A stretch of DNA of 8,184 nt from Bacteroidales bacterium (GCA_016936695.1 JAFGXK010000186.1:1-8184); one strand, 5' to 3'; positions 1 through 7,033 are shown, numbered from the stretch's first letter. Translations and numbers: made by a program. The notes: a model not told the origin generated them from the sequence alone.

Positions 1-1427
1 CCGAACTGAGTGACCAGCGAAGCTATGTCGTAAATACTTCCGGTCGGTGAACCCGAAAAACGGGAATAGGTGGCAGGAGTGGATATATCCTTTACCACTA
101 TGTGTTGTCTGAGACCGGGAATAAAATATTTCTCCGCAATGCCAATCAGGAAATCTGCCCATTTTTCCTTTTCCTCCCTGTATTTTTCATAGTCTTTTTC
201 GCGAAGATCCTTCCATCCGTTCATTGCCCAGGGAGTGCTGCGGATAGTTACAGTATTTTTTGCGCCGGTGGTCAGGGAAGGGCAGATGACTGCTGCGTGA
301 AAGCAATCTTTGGAAAATCCATGATTACCGGCAAGGAATGCATTAAACAGCTTTTCTGCGGTTCCAAGTCCAGTAGAAACAACATTATAAGGATAATCAA
401 GGTCAAATTTCCCCATGTCAATTTTATCGTCAAGTCCCAGTGCAACATTAACCGATGAGGGAGACATTATTGTATTTCCAAGCTTCTGCAGATATTTCTC
501 CGGAAGGTGTTCATCTCCGACAAGACTGTGCATTGCCAGCATCGGATCAACAGTAGTGATAATCTTTTCAGCCCGGATCTCGGAAGGGAAGCCTTTTATC
601 CTTACTCCTTCAGCCATACCATTCTTAACCTCAATTTTTTCAACTTCGGTATTAAAAAGAATTTCCCCGTCAAGTGACTGGAATTTAGCGGCCAGTTTTG
701 CAGGGTATTCATCGAAAAACCCATAAGGCCTAAAGCATCTGGTCATTGAAGAGAGCATGGCTCCGGTTGCCAGAATTGCCGAAGCATGGTCGGAAGGTAC
801 ACCTGAAAAAGAGGTAAAAGTCTCCAATACTTCCCTCAGCTTAGGATCGGTGATCCTGAATTTATCGAGCAATCCGGAATAAGTACGGTTAAGATTCGCT
901 ATCACTTTCGGAGCCTTAAAGAGTGTTCCAAGGTTGTCTTTCAGTGTGGCATTGGCTTTCAGCTTTCTTAGCTGCCTGAAGAGGTCGACTGAATAATCCA
1001 TCAGCGCCCTTATTTTTTTCGAATCCTGCGGAAATAAATCTGTAAGATAAGCTGTGAAATTTTCTGATCCGGCGGGGATCCTGTATTCATCCACATGGTC
1101 GCCATGCACTACCAGCCGTCGCATGAAATTTTTCTCATATCTCTTCAATGGCAGGTCAATCTCAAGATAATCAAGTATATCGACAATATCAGGGAATAGC
1201 TGGCTGGTCTCAAAAACATATCCCCCTTTTTCGTATGCAGTGCTATAGCCTCCGGGGTATGAATTCTTTTCAACGATCAGGGTTTTCATTCCCGTTGTAT
1301 TCTTCTGCCACATCAATCCGCATGCGAGTCCGCTTAATCCCGCTCCGATGATGACCAGGTCATAATGGTCGTTGCCTGAATAATTTGACGACACTGTGTC
1401 GCGCTTTAATTGATGGAGGTTTTTCAT
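1..1427 (-). CDS. FAD-dependent oxidoreductase, phytoene desaturase/CrtISO/RetSat-like (3' end missing)
   Basis: The frame is open for 475 codons from ATG 1427 to the left edge, with no internal stop when translated codon by codon; the C-terminus lies outside the window. An N-terminal Rossmann FAD-binding site is visible: DLVIIGAGLSG (GxGxxG at residues 28-33), acidic E53 at the end of strand 2 (likely ADP-ribose contact), then PGG at 58-60. Near the visible end, SRFSGSPTGSIYD matches the conserved block just before the C-terminal FAD-binding segment of the phytoene desaturase / carotenoid cis-trans isomerase / retinol saturase superfamily, so perhaps 40-60 residues are missing. The family oxidises, saturates or isomerises polyenes, but the substrate here cannot be read and no carotenoid genes are in view. 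No Shine-Dalgarno is seen; an A-rich leader precedes the ATG, and a good promoter lies about 70 bp upstream. Superfamily confident, substrate unknown. Confidence 0.88.
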   Translation of the reverse strand, partial: MKNLHQLKRDTVSSNYSGNDHYDLVIIGAGLSGLACGLMWQKNTTGMKTLIVEKNSYPGGYSTAYEKGGYVFETSQLFPDIVDILDYLEIDLPLKRYEKNFMRRLVVHGDHVDEYRIPAGSENFTAYLTDLFPQDSKKIRALMDYSVDLFRQLRKLKANATLKDNLGTLFKAPKVIANLNRTYSGLLDKFRITDPKLREVLETFTSFSGVPSDHASAILATGAMLSSMTRCFRPYGFFDEYPAKLAAKFQSLDGEILFNTEVEKIEVKNGMAEGVRIKGFPSEIRAEKIITTVDPMLAMHSLVGDEHLPEKYLQKLGNTIMSPSSVNVALGLDDKIDMGKFDLDYPYNVVSTGLGTAEKLFNAFLAGNHGFSKDCFHAAVICPSLTTGAKNTVTIRSTPWAMNGWKDLREKDYEKYREEKEKWADFLIGIAEKYFIPGLRQHIVVKDISTPATYSRFSGSPTGSIYDIASLVTQF

Positions 1428-1495
1428 TTGGATTTTTTTTAATTACCAGAAGACCGGAAACAATGTCTGACACCAGGTATTATATGGTGCAATTT

Positions 1496-1526
1496 CAAAG
1501 TTAATTTTTGTCAGGTCAAATGCAAA
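1496..1526 (-). promoter_or_regulatory. Bacteroidota-type promoter of the FAD oxidoreductase gene
   Basis: On the minus strand, TTTG (1526-1523) is followed after 19 nt by TAACTTTG (1503-1496). This fits the known Bacteroidota sigma-ABfr pattern TTTG-N19-21-TAnnTTTG exactly. Transcription would start near 1490, giving a leader of about 60 nt before ATG 1427. The same TAACTTTG box occurs upstream of the hybrid kinase. Predicted from sequence only. Confidence 0.6.
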
Positions 1527-1528
1527 AT

Positions 1529-1565
1529 TTTCTTCGTTTACCCCTTCCCCAGGGGGACGAAGAAA
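1529..1565. repeat. Long hairpin between ABC-F and oxidoreductase genes
   Basis: A 9-bp perfect inverted repeat (TTTCTTCGT 1529-1537, ACGAAGAAA 1557-1565) encloses a second 5-bp stem (CCCCT 1541-1545, AGGGG 1551-1555) with a 5-nt loop TCCCC. It lies just upstream of the predicted promoter of the oxidoreductase and downstream of the ABC-F stop. No clean T-run follows on either strand, so it is not a classical intrinsic terminator; it may end or stabilise the ABC-F transcript. Confidence 0.55.
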
Positions 1566-1617
1566 CGAAATTCGGTTAAGGGGGATTAAGAAATAAGAAC
1601 GAAGAACAAATGAATTT

Positions 1618-1670
1618 TGAAGTAAGAAGTTCTGCATTCTGAATTCTTCCGTTCTAATGTTCTTACTTCA
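1618..1670. repeat. 11-bp inverted repeat downstream of ABC-F gene
   Basis: TGAAGTAAGAA at 1618-1628 and TTCTTACTTCA at 1660-1670 are perfect reverse complements separated by 31 nt. The spacer contains the palindrome GAATTC (1641-1646) and short TTCTG repeats. It sits 33 bp beyond the ABC-F stop codon and could act as a 3' structure for that transcript or be a small dispersed repeat. The flanking 1561-1617 stretch is also rich in AAGAAC/GAAGAAC words. No coding potential is convincing here. Confidence 0.5.
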
Positions 1671-1702
1671 TTCTTTTCCTGATGCCGAAGGTAGATGCAA
1701 GC

Positions 1703-3313
1703 TTAATATAAACTCTCCCTCCTCTTCATAAGGCTTTCGTCGGAAATATAATCATCGTATTGCATTTCCTTATCGATCATCCCTTTAGGGCCAATCTCTA
1801 TTATCCTGTTGCATACAGTCTGAATGAACTCATGATCGTGCGATGACATCAGGATGCATCCCTTGAATTTCATTAATGTATTATTGAAAGCCTGGATTGA
1901 TTCAAGGTCGAGATGATTCGTCGGACTGTCAAGAATCATGACATTTGCATTGCGGACCATCATTCTTGCAATCATGCAGCGGACCCTTTCACCTCCGGAA
2001 AGCACATTAACCTTTTTATATATCTCTTCGCCTGAAAAAAGCATTTTCCCAAGGAAGCCCCGAAGGAACATCTCACTTGTGTCTTCAGAATATTGTGCCA
2101 GCCAGTCAATCAGTGTTATATCCTTTTCAAAGAACTTTTCATTCTCAAGAGGCAGATAAGCCTTTACAATTGTCTGACCCCATTCATAAGTTCCTTTCTG
2201 AGGCTTATCATGCCCTTTCAGGAGCTCAAACAGAATTGTTATTGCACGTGTATCCCTGGAAAGAAATGCGATCTTGTCATTTTTGTTGACAGTGAAGGTA
2301 AGGTCTTTGAACAATGTCTTTCCTTCAGTAATTCCTGAAAGACCTTTTACTGACAGCACGTTGTTTCCCGGTTCCCGGCCGGGAGTGAATATAATCCCGG
2401 GATATCTCCTTGTCGAAGGCTTGATTTCCTCGATATTCAACTTCTCGATCATTTTCTTCCGGCTTGTGGTTTGCTTCGATTTCTTGACATTAGCCCTGAA
2501 GCGAGCAATGAATTCCTGTAATTCCTTCTTTTTCTCTTCTGCTTTTTTATTCTGTGCCAGCTGTTGCCTCAGGGCAAGCTGACTCGATTCGTACCAGAAG
2601 CTGTAATTCCCTGAAAACTGCTGTACCCTGCTGAAATCAATATCAATGATGTGAGTGCAGATTGAATCCAGAAAATGCCTGTCGTGAGATACAACGAGTA
2701 CCGTATTTTCAAATTCTGAAAGATAGTTCTCCAGCCAGTTTACAGTCTCAAGATCAAGGTCATTGGTTGGCTCATCGAGAAGAAGATTATCAGGTTTTCC
2801 AAACAAAGCCTGAGCGAGAAGCACCTTCACCTTTTCTTTTCCTGACAGCTCTTTAAGAAGCTTGTAATGATTTTCCTCCTTTATCCCGAGTCCGCTGAGC
2901 AGGCTTGCTGCATTGCTGTCCGCATTCCAGCCATCAAGCTCATTGAACTTTTCTTCGAGTTCCGAGGCCTTCATTCCATCCTTCTCGGAAAAATCAGGTT
3001 TCAGATACAATTTTTCTTTTTCCTTAGCAATGTTCCACAAAGTTGAATGCCCCATCTTTACTGTGTCCAGTACCGTGAATTCATCGAATTCAAAGTGATC
3101 CTGCTTTAAAACAGAGACTCTCTCGCCCGGACCGAGAGTTACTGACCCTGTTCGTGATTCGACACCCCCGTAAAGCATCTTCAGGAATGTCGACTTGCCG
3201 GAACCGTTTGCTCCTATTATCCCATAGCAATTACCTGCAGTAAAGATCTGATTTACATCCTGAAATAAAATGCGCTTCCCGAACTGAATACTTAGATTTG
3301 AAACTGTTATCAT
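1703..3313 (-). CDS. ykpA: ABC-F family ATPase, YkpA/YbiT-like, with degenerate second nucleotide site
   Basis: A soluble protein of 536 aa with two ABC cassettes and no membrane segments, as in ABC-F proteins that act on the ribosome. Positions count from ATG 3313. NBD1 is intact: Walker A GANGSGKST (34-42), signature LSGKE (156-160), Walker B LLLDEPTNDLD (E181), switch SHDRH (H210). A charged linker follows (about residues 245-300, with KKSKQTTSRKKM), matching the ABC-F linker. NBD2 keeps the signature LSGGE (438-442), SHDH (H492) and the D-loop, but Walker A reads LSRDTRAIT (351-359) and the catalytic Glu is Ser (LDSPTNHLD, S463). From memory, B. subtilis YkpA aligns along its whole length and also lacks a canonical second P-loop, so only the Glu-to-Ser change looks extra. 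A start at 3382 is possible but adds 23 residues absent from relatives and overlaps the predicted -7 box. Monocistronic by context. Its ribosomal role is inferred from the family. Confidence 0.93.
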   Translation of the reverse strand: MITVSNLSIQFGKRILFQDVNQIFTAGNCYGIIGANGSGKSTFLKMLYGGVESRTGSVTLGPGERVSVLKQDHFEFDEFTVLDTVKMGHSTLWNIAKEKEKLYLKPDFSEKDGMKASELEEKFNELDGWNADSNAASLLSGLGIKEENHYKLLKELSGKEKVKVLLAQALFGKPDNLLLDEPTNDLDLETVNWLENYLSEFENTVLVVSHDRHFLDSICTHIIDIDFSRVQQFSGNYSFWYESSQLALRQQLAQNKKAEEKKKELQEFIARFRANVKKSKQTTSRKKMIEKLNIEEIKPSTRRYPGIIFTPGREPGNNVLSVKGLSGITEGKTLFKDLTFTVNKNDKIAFLSRDTRAITILFELLKGHDKPQKGTYEWGQTIVKAYLPLENEKFFEKDITLIDWLAQYSEDTSEMFLRGFLGKMLFSGEEIYKKVNVLSGGERVRCMIARMMVRNANVMILDSPTNHLDLESIQAFNNTLMKFKGCILMSSHDHEFIQTVCNRIIEIGPKGMIDKEMQYDDYISDESLMKRRESLY

Positions 3314-3358
3314 TAAATTAAATAATTGCCAATGTAAAACTTCCGTACAAAAAGGCTG

Positions 3359-3389
3359 CAAAATTAAGCATTTAAAAGGCAATAACAGA
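3359..3389 (-). promoter_or_regulatory. Candidate promoter of the ABC-F gene
   Basis: On the minus strand, TCTG (3389-3386, one mismatch to TTTG) is followed after 19 nt by TAATTTTG (3366-3359), a full match to the Bacteroidota -7 pattern TAnnTTTG. Transcription would begin near 3352, about 40 nt before ATG 3313. This supports ATG 3313 over the upstream ATG at 3382. Confidence 0.4.
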
Positions 3390-3408
3390 TTTTGATTGCG
3401 ATATAGAC

Positions 3409-3454
3409 TTGATTTCGTATCATTGATTGCTTAAATTTGATATTTAACCGGGAG
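3409..3454 (+). promoter_or_regulatory. Candidate promoter and ribosome binding site of the EEP hydrolase gene
   Basis: TTG at 3409-3411 (CTTG from 3408) is followed after 20 nt by TAAATTTG at 3432-3439, a good Bacteroidota promoter fit. The leader would be short, about 15-20 nt. It holds GGGAG at 3450-3454, seven bases before ATG 3462, the only purine-rich Shine-Dalgarno-like element seen clearly in this window. Together with the ABC-F promoter it forms a divergent regulatory region of about 150 bp. Confidence 0.45.
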
Positions 3455-3461
3455 ACGATCT

Positions 3462-4538
3462 ATGAAAACAATAAAAAAAATTCTCAAAATCCTTTTGGGT
3501 ATAATAATAATTCTGGTTCTCGGCTTTACCGGACTTATTCTATACGCAATAGTCTCGGACTATAAACCTGATGAAACAGAGTTATTGTCCCGGCCGGATA
3601 GTCCTTCGGTATTAAAGGATTCGTCTGTGTACAGTCTTTTGACCTGGAATATCGGGTATGCCGGACTGGACAAGGGAATGGATTTTTTCAAGGACGGCGG
3701 GACAAAGGTTATTACACCTGAGGATAATTTCCGGGAAAATAATTCTGCAATCGCGGATTTCCTGATGGATAACAATACGGTTGACTTCATACTTATACAG
3801 GAGATTGACAGGAAAAGCAAAAGAAGTTACCATACCGATCAGTATCAGGAACTGTCAGAAAAACTAACCGGTCATGTTCCCTTCTTTGCAAAGAACTACG
3901 ATGTCTTTTTTGTCCCGGTTCCGCCCTCAGATCCAATGGGAAAGGTCGAATCAGGAATAGCCACCTATTCAAAACACACTCCTGTTTCTTCAACAAGATA
4001 TTCCCTGCCCGGGGATTTTGGTTTCCCGACTCAGCTTTTCTATCTCGACAGGTGCTTTATGGTCAGCAGATACAGGATTGAGAACGGAAAGGAACTAGTA
4101 TTGATCAATACACATAACGAAGCCTTTGATGAGGGCGGAAATATAAGAAAGGCTCAGATGGAAAGCCTCAGGGAATTTGTGTTGAACGAATACAATTCAG
4201 GTAATTATGTTGTAGTTGGAGGCGACTGGAACCAATACCCTCCCGATTTTAAACCTGATTTTTCAGCCAACAAGGTTTTCACCGGCAAATTTGGAAATTT
4301 CAACCTCACGGGAATTGAATCGGATTACATGCCGGGAGCCTGGCTTTGGATTTATGATCCCACAACACCGACAGTCAGGACCCTTACTGCAGCATACGAC
4401 CCTGCTTCAACCCCCACAAGTGTTTGCGACATCTTCCTTATTTCACCGAACCTGGAATCTGTTTCGGTAAAATGTCATCATCTTGGTTTTACGAACTCAG
4501 ATCACAATCCGGTGATAATTCAGGTAATGCTTGAATGA
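3462..4538 (+). CDS. Membrane-anchored endonuclease/exonuclease/phosphatase (EEP) family protein
   Basis: A 358-aa protein with a basic N-terminus (KTIKKILK) and one hydrophobic helix at about residues 9-31, so the catalytic domain most likely faces the periplasm. The EEP (DNase I / exonuclease III / sphingomyelinase-like) motifs occur in order: TWNIGYAG (N63), LIQEID (E114, metal ligand), INTHNEA (H218), GGDWNQ (D255, N257), CDIFLIS (D323) and the terminal TNSDHNPV (D347, H348). All expected metal-binding and catalytic residues are present, so a Mg-dependent phosphodiesterase or phosphatase is likely; whether it acts on nucleic acid, phospholipid or inositol phosphate cannot be told. The ATG choice is supported by GGGAG seven bases upstream and by the membrane helix starting at once. 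It is divergent from the ABC-F gene and convergent with the kinase, so probably transcribed alone. Confidence 0.9.
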   Translation: MKTIKKILKILLGIIIILVLGFTGLILYAIVSDYKPDETELLSRPDSPSVLKDSSVYSLLTWNIGYAGLDKGMDFFKDGGTKVITPEDNFRENNSAIADFLMDNNTVDFILIQEIDRKSKRSYHTDQYQELSEKLTGHVPFFAKNYDVFFVPVPPSDPMGKVESGIATYSKHTPVSSTRYSLPGDFGFPTQLFYLDRCFMVSRYRIENGKELVLINTHNEAFDEGGNIRKAQMESLREFVLNEYNSGNYVVVGGDWNQYPPDFKPDFSANKVFTGKFGNFNLTGIESDYMPGAWLWIYDPTTPTVRTLTAAYDPASTPTSVCDIFLISPNLESVSVKCHHLGFTNSDHNPVIIQVMLE

Positions 4539-4563
4539 ACAGAATGGTTTGACTCCGATATAT

Positions 4564-4604
4564 CTGAAAATCACAAAGATGTATTCAGGGGTTTTTATTT
4601 ACTT
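4564..4604 (+). terminator. Weak intrinsic terminator after the EEP gene
   Basis: An imperfect hairpin (CTGAA 4564-4568 with TTCAG 4584-4588, plus inner ATC/GAT pairs around loop ACAAA) is followed by GG and a T-rich tract from 4592 (TTTTTATTTACTTTT). It lies 26 bp after the EEP stop, in the convergent gap. The stem is short and AT-rich, so the call is tentative. Confidence 0.35.
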
Positions 4605-4703
4605 TTAAGTTGGTCAGACATTATTATTATATTATAAAAGTGAGACCGTCAGAAAGAAATTCCTATATAAAATTAACCACTGGTTTGCCAAAGGCTTTGC
4701 TTA

Positions 4704-4732
4704 AAGTCTCCAAAGGTTTGCTGTGAATCTCA
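4704..4732 (+). repeat. Imperfect intergenic repeat, copy 1 (with 7710-7738)
   Basis: This 29-nt stretch matches 7710-7738 at 25 of 29 positions in the same orientation: it begins AAGTCTCCAA and ends with TTTGCTGNGAATCTCA. Within this copy the segment CCAAAGGCTTTGCT (4688-4701) is nearly repeated as CCAAAGGTTTGCT (4710-4722), so it looks locally duplicated. It lies 27 bp from the 3' end of the kinase gene, in the convergent gap. Possibly a dispersed intergenic element; function unknown. Confidence 0.45.
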
Positions 4733-4758
4733 GGTCTGTATTTAACAATACTGAAGGA

Positions 4759-6012
4759 CTAAAGCTCCTGACATTTCCGAATTTCACTGGGTGATTTCCC
4801 GAATTCCCGCGAGAATTCACGGCTGAAATGGGACAGGTTTTTGAATCCAATCCTGTAAGTTACATCCGTTATGTTGAGGTCAGTGGTCAAAAGCAACTCC
4901 CTGGCCCTGTATAACCTGAGGGATTTGAAATAATCGGCTACTGTCTTATTGCTCAATGATTTGAATTTCCTGTATAGTTGTGCGCGGCTGACTGAAAGTT
5001 CGCTGCAAAGATGTGAGATGCCATATGCATCGTCTATCAGATTGGCTTCCAGTACTTGTCTGGTCCTTATCATGAACTCATCCTCCTTTTTCAGGTATTT
5101 ATCGGATGCTTCAGGTATTATTTCAAGGGAGGCGTAACGTTTATGAAGTCTTTTAGGCAGATCCACCAGGTTTTTCAACTGAATATGCAGCTCCCGTTCA
5201 TCCACAGGTTTGGCCAGGTATGCATCAGCCCCTCTCTCCAGTCCGGCCAGACGTGATTCAATATCGGCTTTTGCTGTCAGCAAAACAACAGGAACATGGC
5301 TGGTGCAAATATCGTTCTTTACTTTTTCAAGCAGCTCGATCCCGTCCATAACAGGCATCATCACATCAGTCAGGATGATATCAGGAATGATCTCCATGGC
5401 TTTTTCAATACCTATGTAACCGTTTGCCGCTACCTCGATCCTGTATTCATATTTCAGGATGGCCTGAAGGTAAAGCACAACATCGGTACTGTCTTCTACT
5501 ATCAGCAGCAAGGGAAGGTTTGATGGAAATACTGATCCGGCGGAAAACAATTCCCTGTCTGAATGCCGCGGATAACATGATTCACCTGAAGAACTGAAAG
5601 AAATTTTTTCATCATCCGGAGTTGATGGCTGAACTTCGGCTCCCGGAGTATCAGACAAGGGTGCATCGTGTGTTACGGGAAGGAGAACAGTAAATACAGA
5701 ACCCTCTCCCTTTATACTTTCCACAGAAATAGTACCGTGCATGACCTGTACCAGTTCCTTTGTCAGGGCAAGGCCAATACCGGTTCCTACCGGTGATAAC
5801 TGGTGCTCCAAACTGTAAAACCGGTCGAACAAATGTCCCAGATGTTCCTTTTCAATGCCTATTCCAGTGTCCATGATCCTGATCGAGTACATATTTCCAT
5901 CATCCGTGAGTGAGGTTGTTACTTCTCCCCGTCCTCCTGCGGGAGTGTACTTCAGTGCATTGGAAACAAGGTTGCTTGTTATGTGCATCAGCTTTTCAGG
6001 ATCAAAATCCAT
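4759..6012 (-). CDS. Hybrid kinase C-terminal half: HATPase_c, receiver and AraC-type HTH
   Basis: The 417-aa frame from ATG 6012 begins inside the ATPase domain, not at a domain border, and the frame is open back to the stop at 6148. HATPase_c shows the N box (SNLVSNALKYTP, 13-24), G1 DTGIGI (48-53) and G2 GTGIGLAL (76-83 region). After a Ser/Pro-rich linker (about 117-165), the receiver has acidic E173/D174, phospho-acceptor D216 in ILTDVMMP, T246 in LLTAK and K268 in LAKPV. The C-terminus (about 318-417) is an AraC/XylS double helix-turn-helix with LCSELSVSRAQLYRKFK and IGFKNLSHFSREFSREFG. Such fusions let one membrane protein sense a signal and bind DNA. Target genes cannot be named; there is no SusC/SusD pair here. 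If translated alone, it would lack the phosphorylatable histidine. Confidence 0.85.
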   Translation of the reverse strand: MDFDPEKLMHITSNLVSNALKYTPAGGRGEVTTSLTDDGNMYSIRIMDTGIGIEKEHLGHLFDRFYSLEHQLSPVGTGIGLALTKELVQVMHGTISVESIKGEGSVFTVLLPVTHDAPLSDTPGAEVQPSTPDDEKISFSSSGESCYPRHSDRELFSAGSVFPSNLPLLLIVEDSTDVVLYLQAILKYEYRIEVAANGYIGIEKAMEIIPDIILTDVMMPVMDGIELLEKVKNDICTSHVPVVLLTAKADIESRLAGLERGADAYLAKPVDERELHIQLKNLVDLPKRLHKRYASLEIIPEASDKYLKKEDEFMIRTRQVLEANLIDDAYGISHLCSELSVSRAQLYRKFKSLSNKTVADYFKSLRLYRARELLLTTDLNITDVTYRIGFKNLSHFSREFSREFGKSPSEIRKCQEL

Positions 6013-6147
6013 TTCGAAGGATTCTCCGGCTGATACAAATTTTAACTCTATTCCCTTTCTGATAGCTTCGGAGCTAAACTGTTCGACAAGATATGCCAGG
6101 TATTTGTTTATGTCCCTCCTGACAAAGTTAACGGATATGGCCCCGGC

Positions 6148-6891
6148 TTACGTCCTGGCCAGATTGAGCATCTGGTTCACAAGCTGGAGCAGGATACCGC
6201 TGTTGGTCTTTATTTTCTGCAGACCGGTCCTTGACCACTGTTCCGGCTGAGCTTCTATTAAGCTGGCCATCCCGTCGATAATTGTCAATGGAGTACGGAA
6301 TTCATGGGTGATATTCGTAAAAAACCGGTCCTTGAACTCACTTATTTCTTTCAAATGCTTTGATTCCAACTCTTCCAGTTTACGCTGCTGCCGGATAAAC
6401 TGAAGAACAAAAACAAGGGCTGCTCCGGTCAGGAATATCGCCTGAATCATCCACAAAATTGAGTTTAAAGCCGGAGTCATCTGATCAGGGACATGGAGCC
6501 AGGGCTTCAGAACCACCAGAAGAACTACTATAACGCAATAAAGAATAAACATTGAGACCGGAAGCCAGGTTCTTTGCCTGGGAATGGTAGCAAGAACATT
6601 GGAAATGCCAGAAAAAATAAGGCCTCCTGAAGTTGGTATTCCTCCAAGCCGTATTATAAAATAAAATGTCAGCAGATGCATCGATGAACTGATAAAAGTA
6701 TGTATGACGATGTAACGCCTTGGGAAGAAAAGCTGAAACATCATAGATAAGAAATACAAACCACTAAATGCAAAAGTATATTGATTGTATATGGTAATCT
6801 GAGGGATAAAAATCAGGAAAAAAATATGTAGTTTAGAACATATATAAAGAATTAAGATTGATCCCCTGATAATTAGGCAATTAATTATCAA
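6148..6891 (-). CDS. Hybrid kinase N-terminal half: membrane sensor and H-box
   Basis: This 247-aa frame ends at the premature TAA. About five or six hydrophobic helices fill residues 10-175, with a GGIPTSGGLIFSG segment between them and almost no extracytoplasmic domain, so the signal is probably sensed in or near the membrane. A charged coiled segment (RQQRKLEELESKHLKEISEFK) leads to HisKA with the H-box NITHEFRTPLTII (phospho-acceptor H196) and the second helix up to NQMLNLART. The longest frame begins with TTG 6891, but the predicted -7 box covers that codon; the first ATG is 6744 (residue 50), which would remove the first helices. No ATG lies upstream before a stop at 6928-6930. Start therefore uncertain. 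Alone, this piece has no ATPase domain and could not phosphorylate itself. Confidence 0.75.
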   Translation of the reverse strand: MIINCLIIRGSILILYICSKLHIFFLIFIPQITIYNQYTFAFSGLYFLSMMFQLFFPRRYIVIHTFISSSMHLLTFYFIIRLGGIPTSGGLIFSGISNVLATIPRQRTWLPVSMFILYCVIVVLLVVLKPWLHVPDQMTPALNSILWMIQAIFLTGAALVFVLQFIRQQRKLEELESKHLKEISEFKDRFFTNITHEFRTPLTIIDGMASLIEAQPEQWSRTGLQKIKTNSGILLQLVNQMLNLART

Positions 6892-6920
6892 AGTTAGACC
6901 CTTGCAAAGCCAAAAGCAAA
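6889..6920 (-). promoter_or_regulatory. Bacteroidota-type promoter of the hybrid kinase
   Basis: On the minus strand, TTTG (6920-6917) is followed after 20 nt by TAACTTTG (6896-6889), an exact fit to the Bacteroidota promoter pattern. Transcription should begin near 6883, downstream of the TTG codon at 6891, which casts doubt on that start and favours a start further in. Confidence 0.55.
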
Positions 6921-6973
6921 AAAACTTCTAATTCGTGCAAAAAAAGAAGAACAAAACCAACATCTTTCCCGGG

Positions 6974-7005
6974 TTAAAAAAGTAAAAGTCCTCGGCTGAG
7001 GGCTT
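6974..7005 (-). terminator. Intrinsic terminator candidate after the small secreted-protein gene
   Basis: Reading the minus strand, AAGCCCTC (7005-6998), loop AGCC, GAGGACTT (6993-6986) forms an 8-position stem with one C-A mismatch, followed by TTTACTTTTTT. It lies about 80 bp after the stop of the 7086-7610 gene and before the kinase promoter, so it would separate the two transcripts. Confidence 0.5.
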
Positions 7006-7033
7006 CTGATTAATCTTTGTCGTTCTGATTAAT
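7004..7033 (+). repeat. Direct repeat TTCTGATTAAT x2
   Basis: The 11-mer TTCTGATTAAT occurs at 7004-7014 and 7023-7033, a period of 19 bp (nearly two helical turns), about 85-115 bp upstream of the kinase promoter. The spacing would suit a regulator binding as a dimer on one DNA face, such as an AraC-type protein; binding is a guess. Confidence 0.4.

Larger units (their letters stand above)
4759..6891 (-). pseudogene. Hybrid sensor kinase (membrane sensor-HisKA-HATPase-receiver-AraC) interrupted by an in-frame stop
   Basis: The two open frames 6891-6148 and 6012-4759 are in the same phase, and the 45 codons between the stop (TAA, plus-strand tta at 6148-6150) and the next Met read as continuous kinase sequence (AGAISVNF, then RDINKYLAYLVEQFSS). 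The break falls right after the second dimerisation helix, where relatives carry a Glu (LARTEAG type), so a single GAA-to-TAA change explains it. Uninterrupted, the protein would be about 710 aa: sensor with several membrane helices, HisKA, HATPase_c, receiver, AraC-type HTH. TAA is a normal stop in neighbouring genes, so a recoded code is unlikely. The start is also unclear. It may be a recent pseudogene, a strain variant or a sequencing error; the rest of the sequence is undamaged, which argues that any loss is recent. Confidence 0.8.

Noticed and set aside
818..832. 15-nt identity between the oxidoreductase gene and the repeat copy at 7710-7724
   Set aside because: It lies in normal, in-frame coding sequence (VLET), does not extend further, and can be coincidence in a window of this size.
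1..1427. Plus-strand frames opposite the oxidoreductase (for example 102-458 and 415-726)
   Set aside because: They are antisense shadows of a well-conserved FAD enzyme and show no family features.
1443..1637. 64-codon minus-strand frame between the ABC-F and oxidoreductase genes
   Set aside because: It overlaps the oxidoreductase promoter and the 1529-1565 hairpin, has no recognisable domain, and its composition is that of the repeat-rich gap.
3314..3382. Upstream ATG 3382 as the start of the ABC-F gene
   Set aside because: The 23 extra residues are absent from YkpA/YbiT relatives, which begin at the ITVSNLSIQFG segment, and the extension covers the best promoter candidate.
6148..6150. Recoded TAA or alternative genetic code
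   Set aside because: TAA ends the neighbouring ABC-F, secreted-protein and DUF4143 frames normally, and no recoding structure or selenocysteine-like signal is visible.
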